Positions 54,110-61,832 of a DNA stretch of 64,000 bases are shown piece by piece. A program made the position numbers and the translations under genes. Position 1 is the stretch's first letter. The number at the start of each line of letters is the position of its first letter. This DNA is from Methylococcus mesophilus. GTDB taxonomy: Bacteria; Pseudomonadota; Gammaproteobacteria; Methylococcales; Methylococcaceae. The stretch covers positions 3,975,501 through 4,039,500 of the forward strand of contig NZ_CP110921.1 of assembly GCF_026247885.1 (NCBI RefSeq), given 5' to 3'. The notes beneath the pieces were generated by a model. It was not told the DNA's origin. It saw only the letters and a list, made by a program, of their open reading frames with translations, and ran no database searches.

Positions 54110-55420
54110 TCAAGGCACGATCTCGCGGGAAAGCCTGGAAGACCACGGACACCAAAAGCCTCCGGGCAGTAGGCTGCCGCCGACCTCGCTGAGATGCTCT
54201 TCCACGTAGACGGCATTGGCGTCACAGACTTCCGCCTGCATCTGGAAAAAGCTCACCGAGTCCGGGGCGAGGTGGTACGACCATCCGGGGTTGTACCCTG
54301 CCGGCTTCGGGACGATCTTGCCGGACACGCGATTCCCGCGCGAAGCCGGGTCGGCCAAAAGGGCTCGGGCCTGGGCGATCCGGATTTCGTCGTAAAGCCC
54401 GAAGACGATTTCGAGCGGCCGTCCGCTCGGACTCGTCTGCTCGAAGGCGAAGTACGCGGCCATCGGCTCGTTTTTGGGAATCTGCATCCGGGCACGCTTC
54501 CAGTATCCGATGAGGCTGAAGGGCAACGGCGAGGTGTCTTGCGGGAGCTGCATCCCCAGGGTCCAGTGATGAGGTTTTGTCGCCAGGGCTGACAGCGTCG
54601 GCCGTACGGCATCCACAGCCACGTTTCCATTCACCCAGGCTTTGACGTAGCCTCGTCCGCCTTCGGCTTGTGGACGTTCGTCCAGGAAGGCGTCGATGAC
54701 CACCTTGATGTCTTTGTTCGGCGTGAGCCCCGGTGCGATGCCGAGGCTGGCGGCGGTAGCGCCGGGGCCCGTATTCGCATCGAAATGGAGAGCCAACTTG
54801 TGCGGGCGGTCAGGATCCGTGTCGACCACCATGGCGAGGGCAGGGGGCATGCCGTCCGCCCGAAGTTCCCACACTAACCCCGGATGGGTTCCGCGCGGTG
54901 TGAATGGCCAGGCGCTATTGAAATTTTCTCCACCGAAGCGGACTACGAAGTCCCACACGAAGCGGCGCCGGGAGGGCACCGGATAGGTGTCGAGCCGTGT
55001 GCCTAGTGTCCCGTCTACGGCGCCGTCGTCCGCCGTATAGCCGATGGCCGTATAAGACCGGGATCCCTTTTTCACCTTGAAGATACGGCCAGGTATGCCG
55101 TCGGGCGCTTCCTTCGCCGCTGCCCGGTTGTCGAGCGTCACGGCCTCGCCGCGATGGGCGTCCCAAAAGCGAAGAGCGCCGAAGTTGCCCACGGCGGTAG
55201 CGGGGTCGATAAAGGGCGCCGGTCCGCCGAAATCGAAGGTGATCGGGACGCCGCCGATAGCCACGGCTTGCGGTTCGCCGTTGACCAGGACCGAGTAAGG
55301 ATCGCGGGCGACGAATACGCTGCCCTTTGCCGCTTGAGATGGCGTGGAGCAAGCGCAGACGCAGGAACCTATCAGGATGACTGTCCGCCATATCGGCGGC
55401 ACTGGTTGTAGTCTTCGCAT
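54110..55420 (-). CDS. Exported protein of unknown function, beta-sandwich (polysaccharide-lyase-like)
   Basis: The protein has 436 residues. The N-terminus MRRLQPVPPIWRTVILIGSC followed by a Cys-rich VCACSTPSQAA suggests a secretion signal, perhaps a lipoprotein. Much of the body is beta strand (for example FVWDFVVRFGG and GYVKAWVNGN), a pattern seen in concanavalin-like heparin lyase I folds, but I do not recognise a definite family. The start ATG 55420 is chosen for its perfect AGGAGG upstream; the frame is open to 55447. It converges on mmoG. Nothing suggests a link with methane oxidation. Confidence 0.65.
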   Translation of the reverse strand: MRRLQPVPPIWRTVILIGSCVCACSTPSQAAKGSVFVARDPYSVLVNGEPQAVAIGGVPITFDFGGPAPFIDPATAVGNFGALRFWDAHRGEAVTLDNRAAAKEAPDGIPGRIFKVKKGSRSYTAIGYTADDGAVDGTLGTRLDTYPVPSRRRFVWDFVVRFGGENFNSAWPFTPRGTHPGLVWELRADGMPPALAMVVDTDPDRPHKLALHFDANTGPGATAASLGIAPGLTPNKDIKVVIDAFLDERPQAEGGRGYVKAWVNGNVAVDAVRPTLSALATKPHHWTLGMQLPQDTSPLPFSLIGYWKRARMQIPKNEPMAAYFAFEQTSPSGRPLEIVFGLYDEIRIAQARALLADPASRGNRVSGKIVPKPAGYNPGWSYHLAPDSVSFFQMQAEVCDANAVYVEEHLSEVGGSLLPGGFWCPWSSRLSREIVP

Positions 55421-55570
55421 CGGAAACCTCCTGAAGCAGGCGGCCACAATGGGCGGGCCGTAGCGAGGGTGCGGTATGAAAAGCTGCCGATAGGATGAGA
55501 ATTATTTGCCATCGGCCGTGCTGAAAAGCTTCGGATTGGAAGATTAAGGCATCTCAAGCCCATTTTGCCA

Positions 55571-55588
55571 GGATCGCCCGGGCGATCC
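55571..55588. repeat. Perfect 18-bp palindrome
   Basis: GGATCGCCCGGGCGATCC is its own reverse complement. It lies in the 494-base gap between the exported protein (55420, leftward) and the Bor-like gene (55915, rightward), about 150 bases upstream of the former. It may bind a dimeric regulator or act as a hairpin. A GC-rich repeat fragment (CCCCCCTGGGCAGGGGGAG) is near 55777-55795. I see no gene in this gap. Confidence 0.5.
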
Positions 55589-55914
55589 GGGAATCTTTCC
55601 GTACTGACGAAGTGAGCCTGAGGCCGGGAGGGTCACGACATCAGGCTCATCTTCTCCAATATTCCCATGACCCCGCCGTTTTAGTGCTTCCAGGCCTGCT
55701 AGCCGCACCTTGGGCATGCCCCTCGATTGCCGTTCCGCCGGAAGTGCGACGTCCTAAAAATGATCCTCGACAATCCCCCCTGGGCAGGGGGAGAGCGTGA
55801 ACGGAGATGGACCTATCATCCCTTTTCAATCCGCGCCGAACGGCGGGTTAGTGGGAATGTACTATGGCTATTTGTGGCGCCGCCTGGTGGCGTAAAGATA
55901 AAACAGGAGGATAT

Positions 55915-56202
55915 GTGAAAATAATATGTTACATCTCCGCAGCCGCATTGCTGTTCAGCGGCTGCGCTACCCAGACATTCAATCTCACCGGCGGTGGCTC
56001 CGCGATGCCAACGCAGGATGTGAGGCAGCCATTTTTCTTGAGTGGTATCGGCCAGACAAGGACGTTGGATGCGGCTGGAGTATGCGGCGATGCTGGAAAA
56101 GTTGCGAAAGTGGAAACCATAACCACGGGCATGGACGGACTGTTGGGTGCTGTTACCTTTGGTATCTATACCCCAAGACACGCGCGCGTCTACTGCAAAT
56201 AG
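55915..56202 (+). CDS. Bor/Iss-like small lipoprotein
   Basis: The protein has 95 residues. It begins MKIICYISAAALLFSGCATQ, with lipobox LFSGC, and continues TFNLTGGG, resembling the Bor lipoprotein family of phage lambda and its bacterial relatives. A C-terminal segment has LLGAVTFGIYTPRHARVYC. Bor-like proteins sit on the outer membrane and have been linked to serum resistance in E. coli; the role here is unknown. GTG at 55915 is preceded by AGGAGG. A longer start at 55864 is rejected. It may mark a past phage or mobile acquisition, but no other phage gene is present. Confidence 0.78.
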   Translation: MKIICYISAAALLFSGCATQTFNLTGGGSAMPTQDVRQPFFLSGIGQTRTLDAAGVCGDAGKVAKVETITTGMDGLLGAVTFGIYTPRHARVYCK

Positions 56203-56221
56203 GCAAACGGGATTGCTGTCG

Positions 56222-56244
56222 GGCCGGTTACATTTTTGCCGGCC
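56222..56244. terminator. Possible bidirectional hairpin
   Basis: GGCCGG (56222-56227) and CCGGCC (56239-56244) flank an 11-base loop. It lies between the Bor-like gene and the convergent LuxR gene. There is no clear T run after the stem in either direction, so termination is not certain. Confidence 0.3.
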
Positions 56245-56397
56245 GTCAGCGCGAAATTCGCGGTGGTTGTATAGGTCTTTATTACTTGTTTAACGGTGGC
56301 TTTCTGGTTATGGGTATGTTGTTCATAGTCGCATTGATCGCAATGATGAGCGCAGCTGTGATAGGGCTGATGGCGATCGGTTGATCGCCGGATTTTG

Positions 56398-57519
56398 TCA
56401 TAAAATTGTCCTGCTGCCTGAGTCCATGCAAGCAAGCAGTTCTGCACGGCTATGAACGTTAAGCTTGGCATATATTTCGCGAACGTAATCTATCGCAGTG
56501 CTGAGCCTCACACTCATCCGTTCCGCGATCTGGGGTTGCGTCGCTCCCTCCGCTAGTAATAGTGCAGCCTCTTTTTGTTTGGCGGAAAGAGGGAGCGCTG
56601 AAATTTGATTCCACCTTTTCAATTTGACTGGAATCTGGTGCTCCACGGTCACGCCGATCAGAGCGCGGCCGGCGTTGTCCGGGGCGCCATCGAGGAAATA
56701 GGCGCGGAAGACGAATTGTCCTCTGAGGGTGCGCACGTGAAAAACCGGAGGGCGCATGTCCTGATTGCTGAAGATGCCGCGTAGCCGACGGCGTAGCCCC
56801 ACGAGTTCGGGAGGTACCGTGTGGCTGCGCAGGCGGGAGGTCAGACTGCCGCTGGTGCGCCCCTCGCCTGCCAGAAACAACAAATGACGAGCCTGGCTGG
56901 AGGAGTGCAACAGCCTGCCGTGTTCATCAAGGATGAGAAGCCCGCTGGCGCCCGCAGGGGTGAATTCTTGCTCGTCGTTCATGGCGGGCTGGTGCATGGC
57001 ATGGGCGAGGAACGGGAGGATCCGTGTGAGGCGCTCGTGGTCACGGACGGAAAATCCAGGCTCCCGCTCGCTTCGGAACAGATACAGCATTCCGTAAGTC
57101 TCATCCCGCTGATAGACGGGCGCACGAATGCCGTGGTAGGCGTCCATGGGGCGAAATACTTCCTCGTCCATCCCGGTGCGCTGGCGCGCTTTGATGTCGT
57201 GACGAGCCATGTCGTCGACCACGCGGGAACGGAGGACTTCGGAAAACGACAATGCGCTCTCGCGTTCGAGAGCCGTGTCGCAGTACTTTCCCAGATATTG
57301 GGGAGCCACGATTTCCCAGCAGACGGGCAGATCGGTGTAAAGGCCGCTCGGCTTGAATTTGCCCTGTGGTGTCCGGGGCGGCTCGACCCACAGGAAGCTG
57401 CTGCTATTGGACCCGACCAGAGAGCGCAATCGGTTCAGGAAGGCGGGCATTATGACCGCGCCGCCCAGACCGAGGCAGCAAAGCTGGCGCACATCCGCAT
57501 AGACATCCTGCGCTTTCAT
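56398..57519 (-). CDS. LuxR-type transcription regulator, second of two paralogues
   Basis: The 373-residue protein has a long N-terminal region beginning MKAQDVYADVRQLCCLGLGG and a LuxR-type helix-turn-helix at the end (LPLSAKQKEAALLLAEGATQ, then AERMSVRLSTAIDYVREIY). It has no REC, PAS or AHL-binding motif that I can see. The gene begins inside the stop of the preceding gene (ATGA overlap), so the two are translated together. The N-terminal RQLCCLGL motif also occurs in the partner, so the genes are related by duplication. Confidence 0.8.
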   Translation of the reverse strand: MKAQDVYADVRQLCCLGLGGAVIMPAFLNRLRSLVGSNSSSFLWVEPPRTPQGKFKPSGLYTDLPVCWEIVAPQYLGKYCDTALERESALSFSEVLRSRVVDDMARHDIKARQRTGMDEEVFRPMDAYHGIRAPVYQRDETYGMLYLFRSEREPGFSVRDHERLTRILPFLAHAMHQPAMNDEQEFTPAGASGLLILDEHGRLLHSSSQARHLLFLAGEGRTSGSLTSRLRSHTVPPELVGLRRRLRGIFSNQDMRPPVFHVRTLRGQFVFRAYFLDGAPDNAGRALIGVTVEHQIPVKLKRWNQISALPLSAKQKEAALLLAEGATQPQIAERMSVRLSTAIDYVREIYAKLNVHSRAELLACMDSGSRTIL

Positions 57520-58649
57520 GCGAGACCAACGCGCCCAGCGGTCGGAATATCGCCAAGGAGACGGTCGACAAGGGTGCCTCGGTCCGCTTCGATCCCCAGT
57601 CTTCGGTAGAGGGTTTCGATGTGGTCGACCGCGGTGTGGCGGCTGATTCCCATCTTTCCGGCGACTTCCGACAGCGACAGCCCATCCGTGAACAGCAACG
57701 CGGCTTCCGTCTGGCGGGGCGGAAGTCCCAGATCGGCCAGCGACCGCCAGAGCTTGAGGCGCCGCGGCAGGTGATGCGATATGACGCAGGCGATACGTCC
57801 GCCGTCGCCGCAGCTTTCCAGCCAGCTGCCGCGGAAGGTGAAGTAGCCCCACGGCGTCCAGTGCCCGAATTCCGGCAGGCTGGCCCGGCGGCCGGAAAAA
57901 ATGGCTCCCAAATTCCGGCAAAGTGCAGCAAGCCGTTCCGGAAGTCCGAGACCTTCGATGTAGCGCACGGTTCCCGCGCGTACGCTGGGATGGCTGGCCA
58001 GGAACAGCAGGCGCCGCGCTTCCTCATCCAGATGCTGGATTTCGCCGCGGCCGTTCAGTATCGCTACGCCCTGCGCGTCCAGGCGATGCGGCAGATTCTG
58101 GTAACCGTCGGTGTCGTCCGCCGCCAGGGCGAACGCGAGATAACGCGAGGCTTCGGCGAGCCGGGCGAGTTCGTTCCCGCCGTAAGCCGGGCCGCGCTCG
58201 CCGCGCAGGGTGCTCAGGATACCGAAGCTGCGGTGGCGGTGCCGGATCACGCGGGCCGCTATGTATCTGCCGCCGACATGCCGCATCAGCTCATTGTAAT
58301 AGGCCGAGCTTAGATAAGTTTCGGCATCGACGTCTCCCAAATAGTAGAGATCTCCCCCCGCCAACGACATGGCCTGCTTGAAGCTTGGCAATGAACTGTG
58401 CCCGGAGTTCCGGGCGAATTCCTGCATGTAAAGCTGAAGATAATTCTCGAGCCCCGGTGTTTCTCCATAGTAATTGCAAGGTTCGCCGGCATCGTCCGAC
58501 CAGAAAAAATGATTGGTGTCAGTCGGCAACCAGTCGTGCAGGGCTTCGAGAAATTTGGGGACTATGATCGGGCCGGGCAGTCCCAGGCAACAGAGTTGGC
58601 GAATCCCGGCAAGGGCGCGGTTGGGCGGAGTTTTTGCGGCGCTCGACAT
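57516..58649 (-). CDS. LuxR-type transcription regulator, first of two paralogues
   Basis: The 377-residue protein starts MSSAAKTPPNRALAGIRQLC and shares a conserved patch (RQLCCLGLPGPIIVPKFLEA) with the second protein. The end is a LuxR helix-turn-helix (LGLPPRQTEAALLFTDGLSL then GISRHTAVDHIETLYRRLGI). It lacks recognisable sensor motifs, although the middle region may be a GAF-like sensory fold. It is followed by the second regulator gene with a four-base overlap. The promoter region upstream has two C-run/G-run palindromes that could be its binding sites. Confidence 0.83.
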   Translation of the reverse strand: MSSAAKTPPNRALAGIRQLCCLGLPGPIIVPKFLEALHDWLPTDTNHFFWSDDAGEPCNYYGETPGLENYLQLYMQEFARNSGHSSLPSFKQAMSLAGGDLYYLGDVDAETYLSSAYYNELMRHVGGRYIAARVIRHRHRSFGILSTLRGERGPAYGGNELARLAEASRYLAFALAADDTDGYQNLPHRLDAQGVAILNGRGEIQHLDEEARRLLFLASHPSVRAGTVRYIEGLGLPERLAALCRNLGAIFSGRRASLPEFGHWTPWGYFTFRGSWLESCGDGGRIACVISHHLPRRLKLWRSLADLGLPPRQTEAALLFTDGLSLSEVAGKMGISRHTAVDHIETLYRRLGIEADRGTLVDRLLGDIPTAGRVGLA

Positions 58650-58753
58650 CGTGCTCGGGTATTCAACAAAGGGGATGGGGCTCGTCGGGCGCCTGCTGCG
58701 AAGCGCGCAATATTGGCAGCGAAACCGGCGCGGGTCAATCCTTTTGGTAGTTT

Positions 58754-58846
58754 CCCCCTACTTATAGGGGGTGTTCGAATATAGGCTGCAGGTGCCGAAC
58801 CGTTCATTCTTCCGTCGCTTTCATTCCCCCCCCCAGTAAGGGGGGG
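58754..58846. promoter_or_regulatory. Two C-run/G-run palindromes between luxR-type genes and chitinase gene
   Basis: CCCCCTACTTATAGGGGG (58754-58771) and C-run AGTAA G-run (58826-58846), each followed by TGT. They are 105-200 bases upstream of the LuxR-type operon and about 215-310 upstream of the chitinase-like gene. They may be binding sites for the adjacent LuxR-type regulators; this is inference from position. Confidence 0.45.
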
Positions 58847-59061
58847 TGTATCACGCATCACCCGCCTACCATTCGGATGGAGACGAAATTTATGGGGTGG
58901 ATGCGGGAAGACATGGCCTCATGATCAGCCGTGTCTTACTGCCACTTTGGGGAAGATAGATAGCCAAGTTTCGTCTCGGCAAATATCGATTAAACCATTA
59001 TCAAAAGGTTGCGCCGTGGTTGGGCGCGAGGAAATAACGCATTATCTTACAGGTGAGACAC

Positions 59062-61665
59062 ATGACGACACGAAATAGGGTAGCTCGTGTTTCGAAGAGC
59101 GGGCAGTGGAGGTTGCTGCCCGCGATATCGCTGAGTGCGATGATATCGGGGCCGGCGCTGGCCGCTTGTCCGGACGGGCAGTGGGTGGCCGAGTACTTCG
59201 CCAATACCAGCCTGGCGGGCGCGCCAGTTCTGGTTCGGTGCGAAGACGGTCCGCCGAACTACTTCTGGGATCAGGAGGCGCCGGTGCCGGGCTTGTCGCC
59301 CGATGCGTTCTCCGTTCGCTGGACCGGCTCGCCGGCCTTTTCGGAAGGAACCGCTACGTTCACGACCTACTCCGATGACGGCGTCAGGGTCACGGTGGAT
59401 GGTGCACGGGTCATCGACAACTGGACTTATCATGCCTTCACGCAGAATACCGGCACGGCGCAGCTGACGGCCGGCAATCATTCGGTGGCCATGGAATTCT
59501 TCGAAGGCGGCGGCGGGGCGGTGGCCCAGTTGGTCTGGCAGGAGGGAGGCGAGCCGTCTCCCACGCCGCCGCCTCCGCCGCCATCCTGCTCCGATGGGGA
59601 ATGGCGGGCGGAATATTTCAACAGCACGGACTTGTCCGGAACTCCCGTGCTGGTGCAGTGCGAGAACGGACCCCCGAATCATAGTTGGGATGGAGCGCCC
59701 GCGCCGGGCTTGTCTCCGGACGCATTTTCGGTGCGCTGGACCGGAACTCCGAGTTTCGCCGGCGGAGACGTCAAGTTCGATACCTATTCCGACGACGGCA
59801 TTCGCGTTCTGGTGGATGGCGCGCCGGTCATCGACAACTGGACCTATCATGCTCCGGCCGCCGATACCGCGGTGGTGCCGCTTACGGCGGGCACGCATTC
59901 GGTGGTCTTGGAGTTTTTCGAAGGCGGTGGCGGGGCGTTGGCCCAGTTGGTCTGGCAGGATGGCGGCAGTCCTCCTCCTCCTCCCGCCCCGCAGATCGTT
60001 TCGTTCACGGCCACCCCGTCGAGCATCGCGGCAGGCGCTTCGTCCACGCTGGCTTGGCAAGCGGAGAACGCCGACGCCTGCTCGGCCTCGGGCGGCTGGA
60101 CCGGCTACCGGGCGACTGCCGGTACGGAGAGCGTGCAGCCCGCGGTCACGACGATCTACACCTTGACCTGCACCAACGCCGGCGCCCGCAGCGCGACGGC
60201 TTCGATCAGCGTGACGGTGACGGGCCCGGCCCCCTTGCCGGCGGTGACCGGCCTGTCCGCGACGGTGGCGGGTTCGACCCTGGCCAACCTCTCCTGGAAT
60301 CCGGCCACCCCCAACGGCTCCGGCAAATGGGTGACGGGATATTACGCCGGCTATTTTTGGGACTGGAACGGAGGCGATCCTGCGGCGGCCGTCGCGGCTG
60401 TGGATATGTCGACCATGACGCATTTCGTCTTCGGACGCTATGCGCCGGGCGGAGGAGTCATGGCGGGAAGTCCCGGGCAAGTGGTTCCGGCCGCCGGGAC
60501 CGGCAATGATCCGGCCGTCGAGGATGCGTTGATCGCCAAGGCGCATGCCAACGGCGTCAAGGCTCTCATGATGCTGGGCGGGGCAACCGATGGTGACGGA
60601 TTTATCGCATCGACCCAAACGTCCTCGGTGCGAGCGGTCTTCATCCGGAACATACTCGATCAACTGGCCGCCAAGCATTACGACGGGGTCGACATCGACT
60701 GGGAAGAGTATCTGGGTCCAGAAGTGCCAAACCAGCCCAACGGGAGAGCGCCGTTGCTGGCACTGCTGAGCGAACTGCGCGCTGCCGCCGCCGCTCACCC
60801 GTATTTTCAGGCGCCGCATAACCCTCTCGTCATTACCTTCCCTGGCTTCTGGGTCAACAACAACTTCGCCGATGCGGTCGAGCCCTGGCATGTACAGGTC
60901 GCGGCGCTGGTGGACCAGTACAACCTGATGACCTACGGCATGGCAGGCCCCTGGGGCTGGGATTCCTGGCATTTCTCGCCCCTGGCCGGCGCGGCGCCCT
61001 ACCATCCGACGTCGATCGAGTCCAGTGTCCAGAAATACGTCGCGGCGGGCGTGCCCAGAACCAAGCTGGGCATCGGCATCGGCCTGTACGGCCTGTACTA
61101 CGACTCGCCGGTGAGCGGCCCTCGCCAGCCCCATCCCGAAGACAGGGACTGGAGCATGAACTTCGCCGACACGGAGAACCACTATGCCCGGCTGGTCGAG
61201 GAGGGGGCGTTCAACCAGCCCGGCGGCGTCTACCACTGGGATGAGGAGGCAAAGCAGAGCTACTACACCTACGAACCGGCCTGGGACCGTGGCAGGGATC
61301 GGGTCGGTTTCCTGAGCTATGAGGATGAACGGTCCATCGCGGCGAAAGGGCGGTGGGTCAGGGATAACGGCGTGGGTGGCACCATCGTCTGGACGATCAA
61401 CTACGGCTATCTGCCGTCCACCGGCAATAATCCGATGATGGATGCGATCAAGGCTGCGTTCCTCGGCGGGGCTCCGTCCGACGTGGTGGGCTATCACGTG
61501 TATCGGGACGGCGTCCTGGTGGCGTCGGTCACGGGAACGGACTTCCAGGACAGTGGTCTGACGCCGGGGACTCAGTACAGCTACGCCGTGGCTGCTTATG
61601 ACAGCACCGGACGAGAAGGGCCTCCTTCCGCTCCCGTCATCGTAACCACGCCCTCGGCTCAATAG
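59062..61665 (+). CDS. Exported chitinase-like GH18 enzyme with two PA14 domains
   Basis: The 867-residue protein has a signal peptide (LLPAISLSAMISGPALA) and two PA14-type carbohydrate-binding domains (WVAEYFANTSLAGAPVLV, and WRAEYFNSTDLSGTPVLV, each with TYSDDG[VI]RV). An Ig-like domain follows (FTATPSSIAAGASSTLAW). The catalytic GH18 domain has VDIDWEEY with the DxxDxDxE pattern (DGVDIDWEE). The protein ends in FN3-type strands. It should cleave chitin or a related glycan outside the cell. The first FN3 strands come before GH18 and the others after it (see findings). ATG 59062 is preceded by AGGTGAG; GTG 59053 is an alternative. Confidence 0.88.
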   Translation: MTTRNRVARVSKSGQWRLLPAISLSAMISGPALAACPDGQWVAEYFANTSLAGAPVLVRCEDGPPNYFWDQEAPVPGLSPDAFSVRWTGSPAFSEGTATFTTYSDDGVRVTVDGARVIDNWTYHAFTQNTGTAQLTAGNHSVAMEFFEGGGGAVAQLVWQEGGEPSPTPPPPPPSCSDGEWRAEYFNSTDLSGTPVLVQCENGPPNHSWDGAPAPGLSPDAFSVRWTGTPSFAGGDVKFDTYSDDGIRVLVDGAPVIDNWTYHAPAADTAVVPLTAGTHSVVLEFFEGGGGALAQLVWQDGGSPPPPPAPQIVSFTATPSSIAAGASSTLAWQAENADACSASGGWTGYRATAGTESVQPAVTTIYTLTCTNAGARSATASISVTVTGPAPLPAVTGLSATVAGSTLANLSWNPATPNGSGKWVTGYYAGYFWDWNGGDPAAAVAAVDMSTMTHFVFGRYAPGGGVMAGSPGQVVPAAGTGNDPAVEDALIAKAHANGVKALMMLGGATDGDGFIASTQTSSVRAVFIRNILDQLAAKHYDGVDIDWEEYLGPEVPNQPNGRAPLLALLSELRAAAAAHPYFQAPHNPLVITFPGFWVNNNFADAVEPWHVQVAALVDQYNLMTYGMAGPWGWDSWHFSPLAGAAPYHPTSIESSVQKYVAAGVPRTKLGIGIGLYGLYYDSPVSGPRQPHPEDRDWSMNFADTENHYARLVEEGAFNQPGGVYHWDEEAKQSYYTYEPAWDRGRDRVGFLSYEDERSIAAKGRWVRDNGVGGTIVWTINYGYLPSTGNNPMMDAIKAAFLGGAPSDVVGYHVYRDGVLVASVTGTDFQDSGLTPGTQYSYAVAAYDSTGREGPPSAPVIVTTPSAQ

Positions 61666-61832
61666 GGAAGATCAGAGCTCTCTGGCGCCGTTTGGCACAC
61701 GGATGTGCCGGGCGGCGTGAGTGTCCTTTCCTCTCTGAAATAACATCTGAGTCACTTCACCCCCCTGTAGTCCCGGTGGACGCGTTCGTTCCCATAAATT
61801 CAGGGGCCCGGCCTCCTTAGAGCTCCTGCGGG

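Noticed and set aside
56286-56384. Possible tiny hydrophobic peptide after the Bor-like gene
   Set aside because: A hydrophobic stretch (GMLFIVALIAMMSAAVIGLM) is present, but there is no convincing start or ribosome-binding site.
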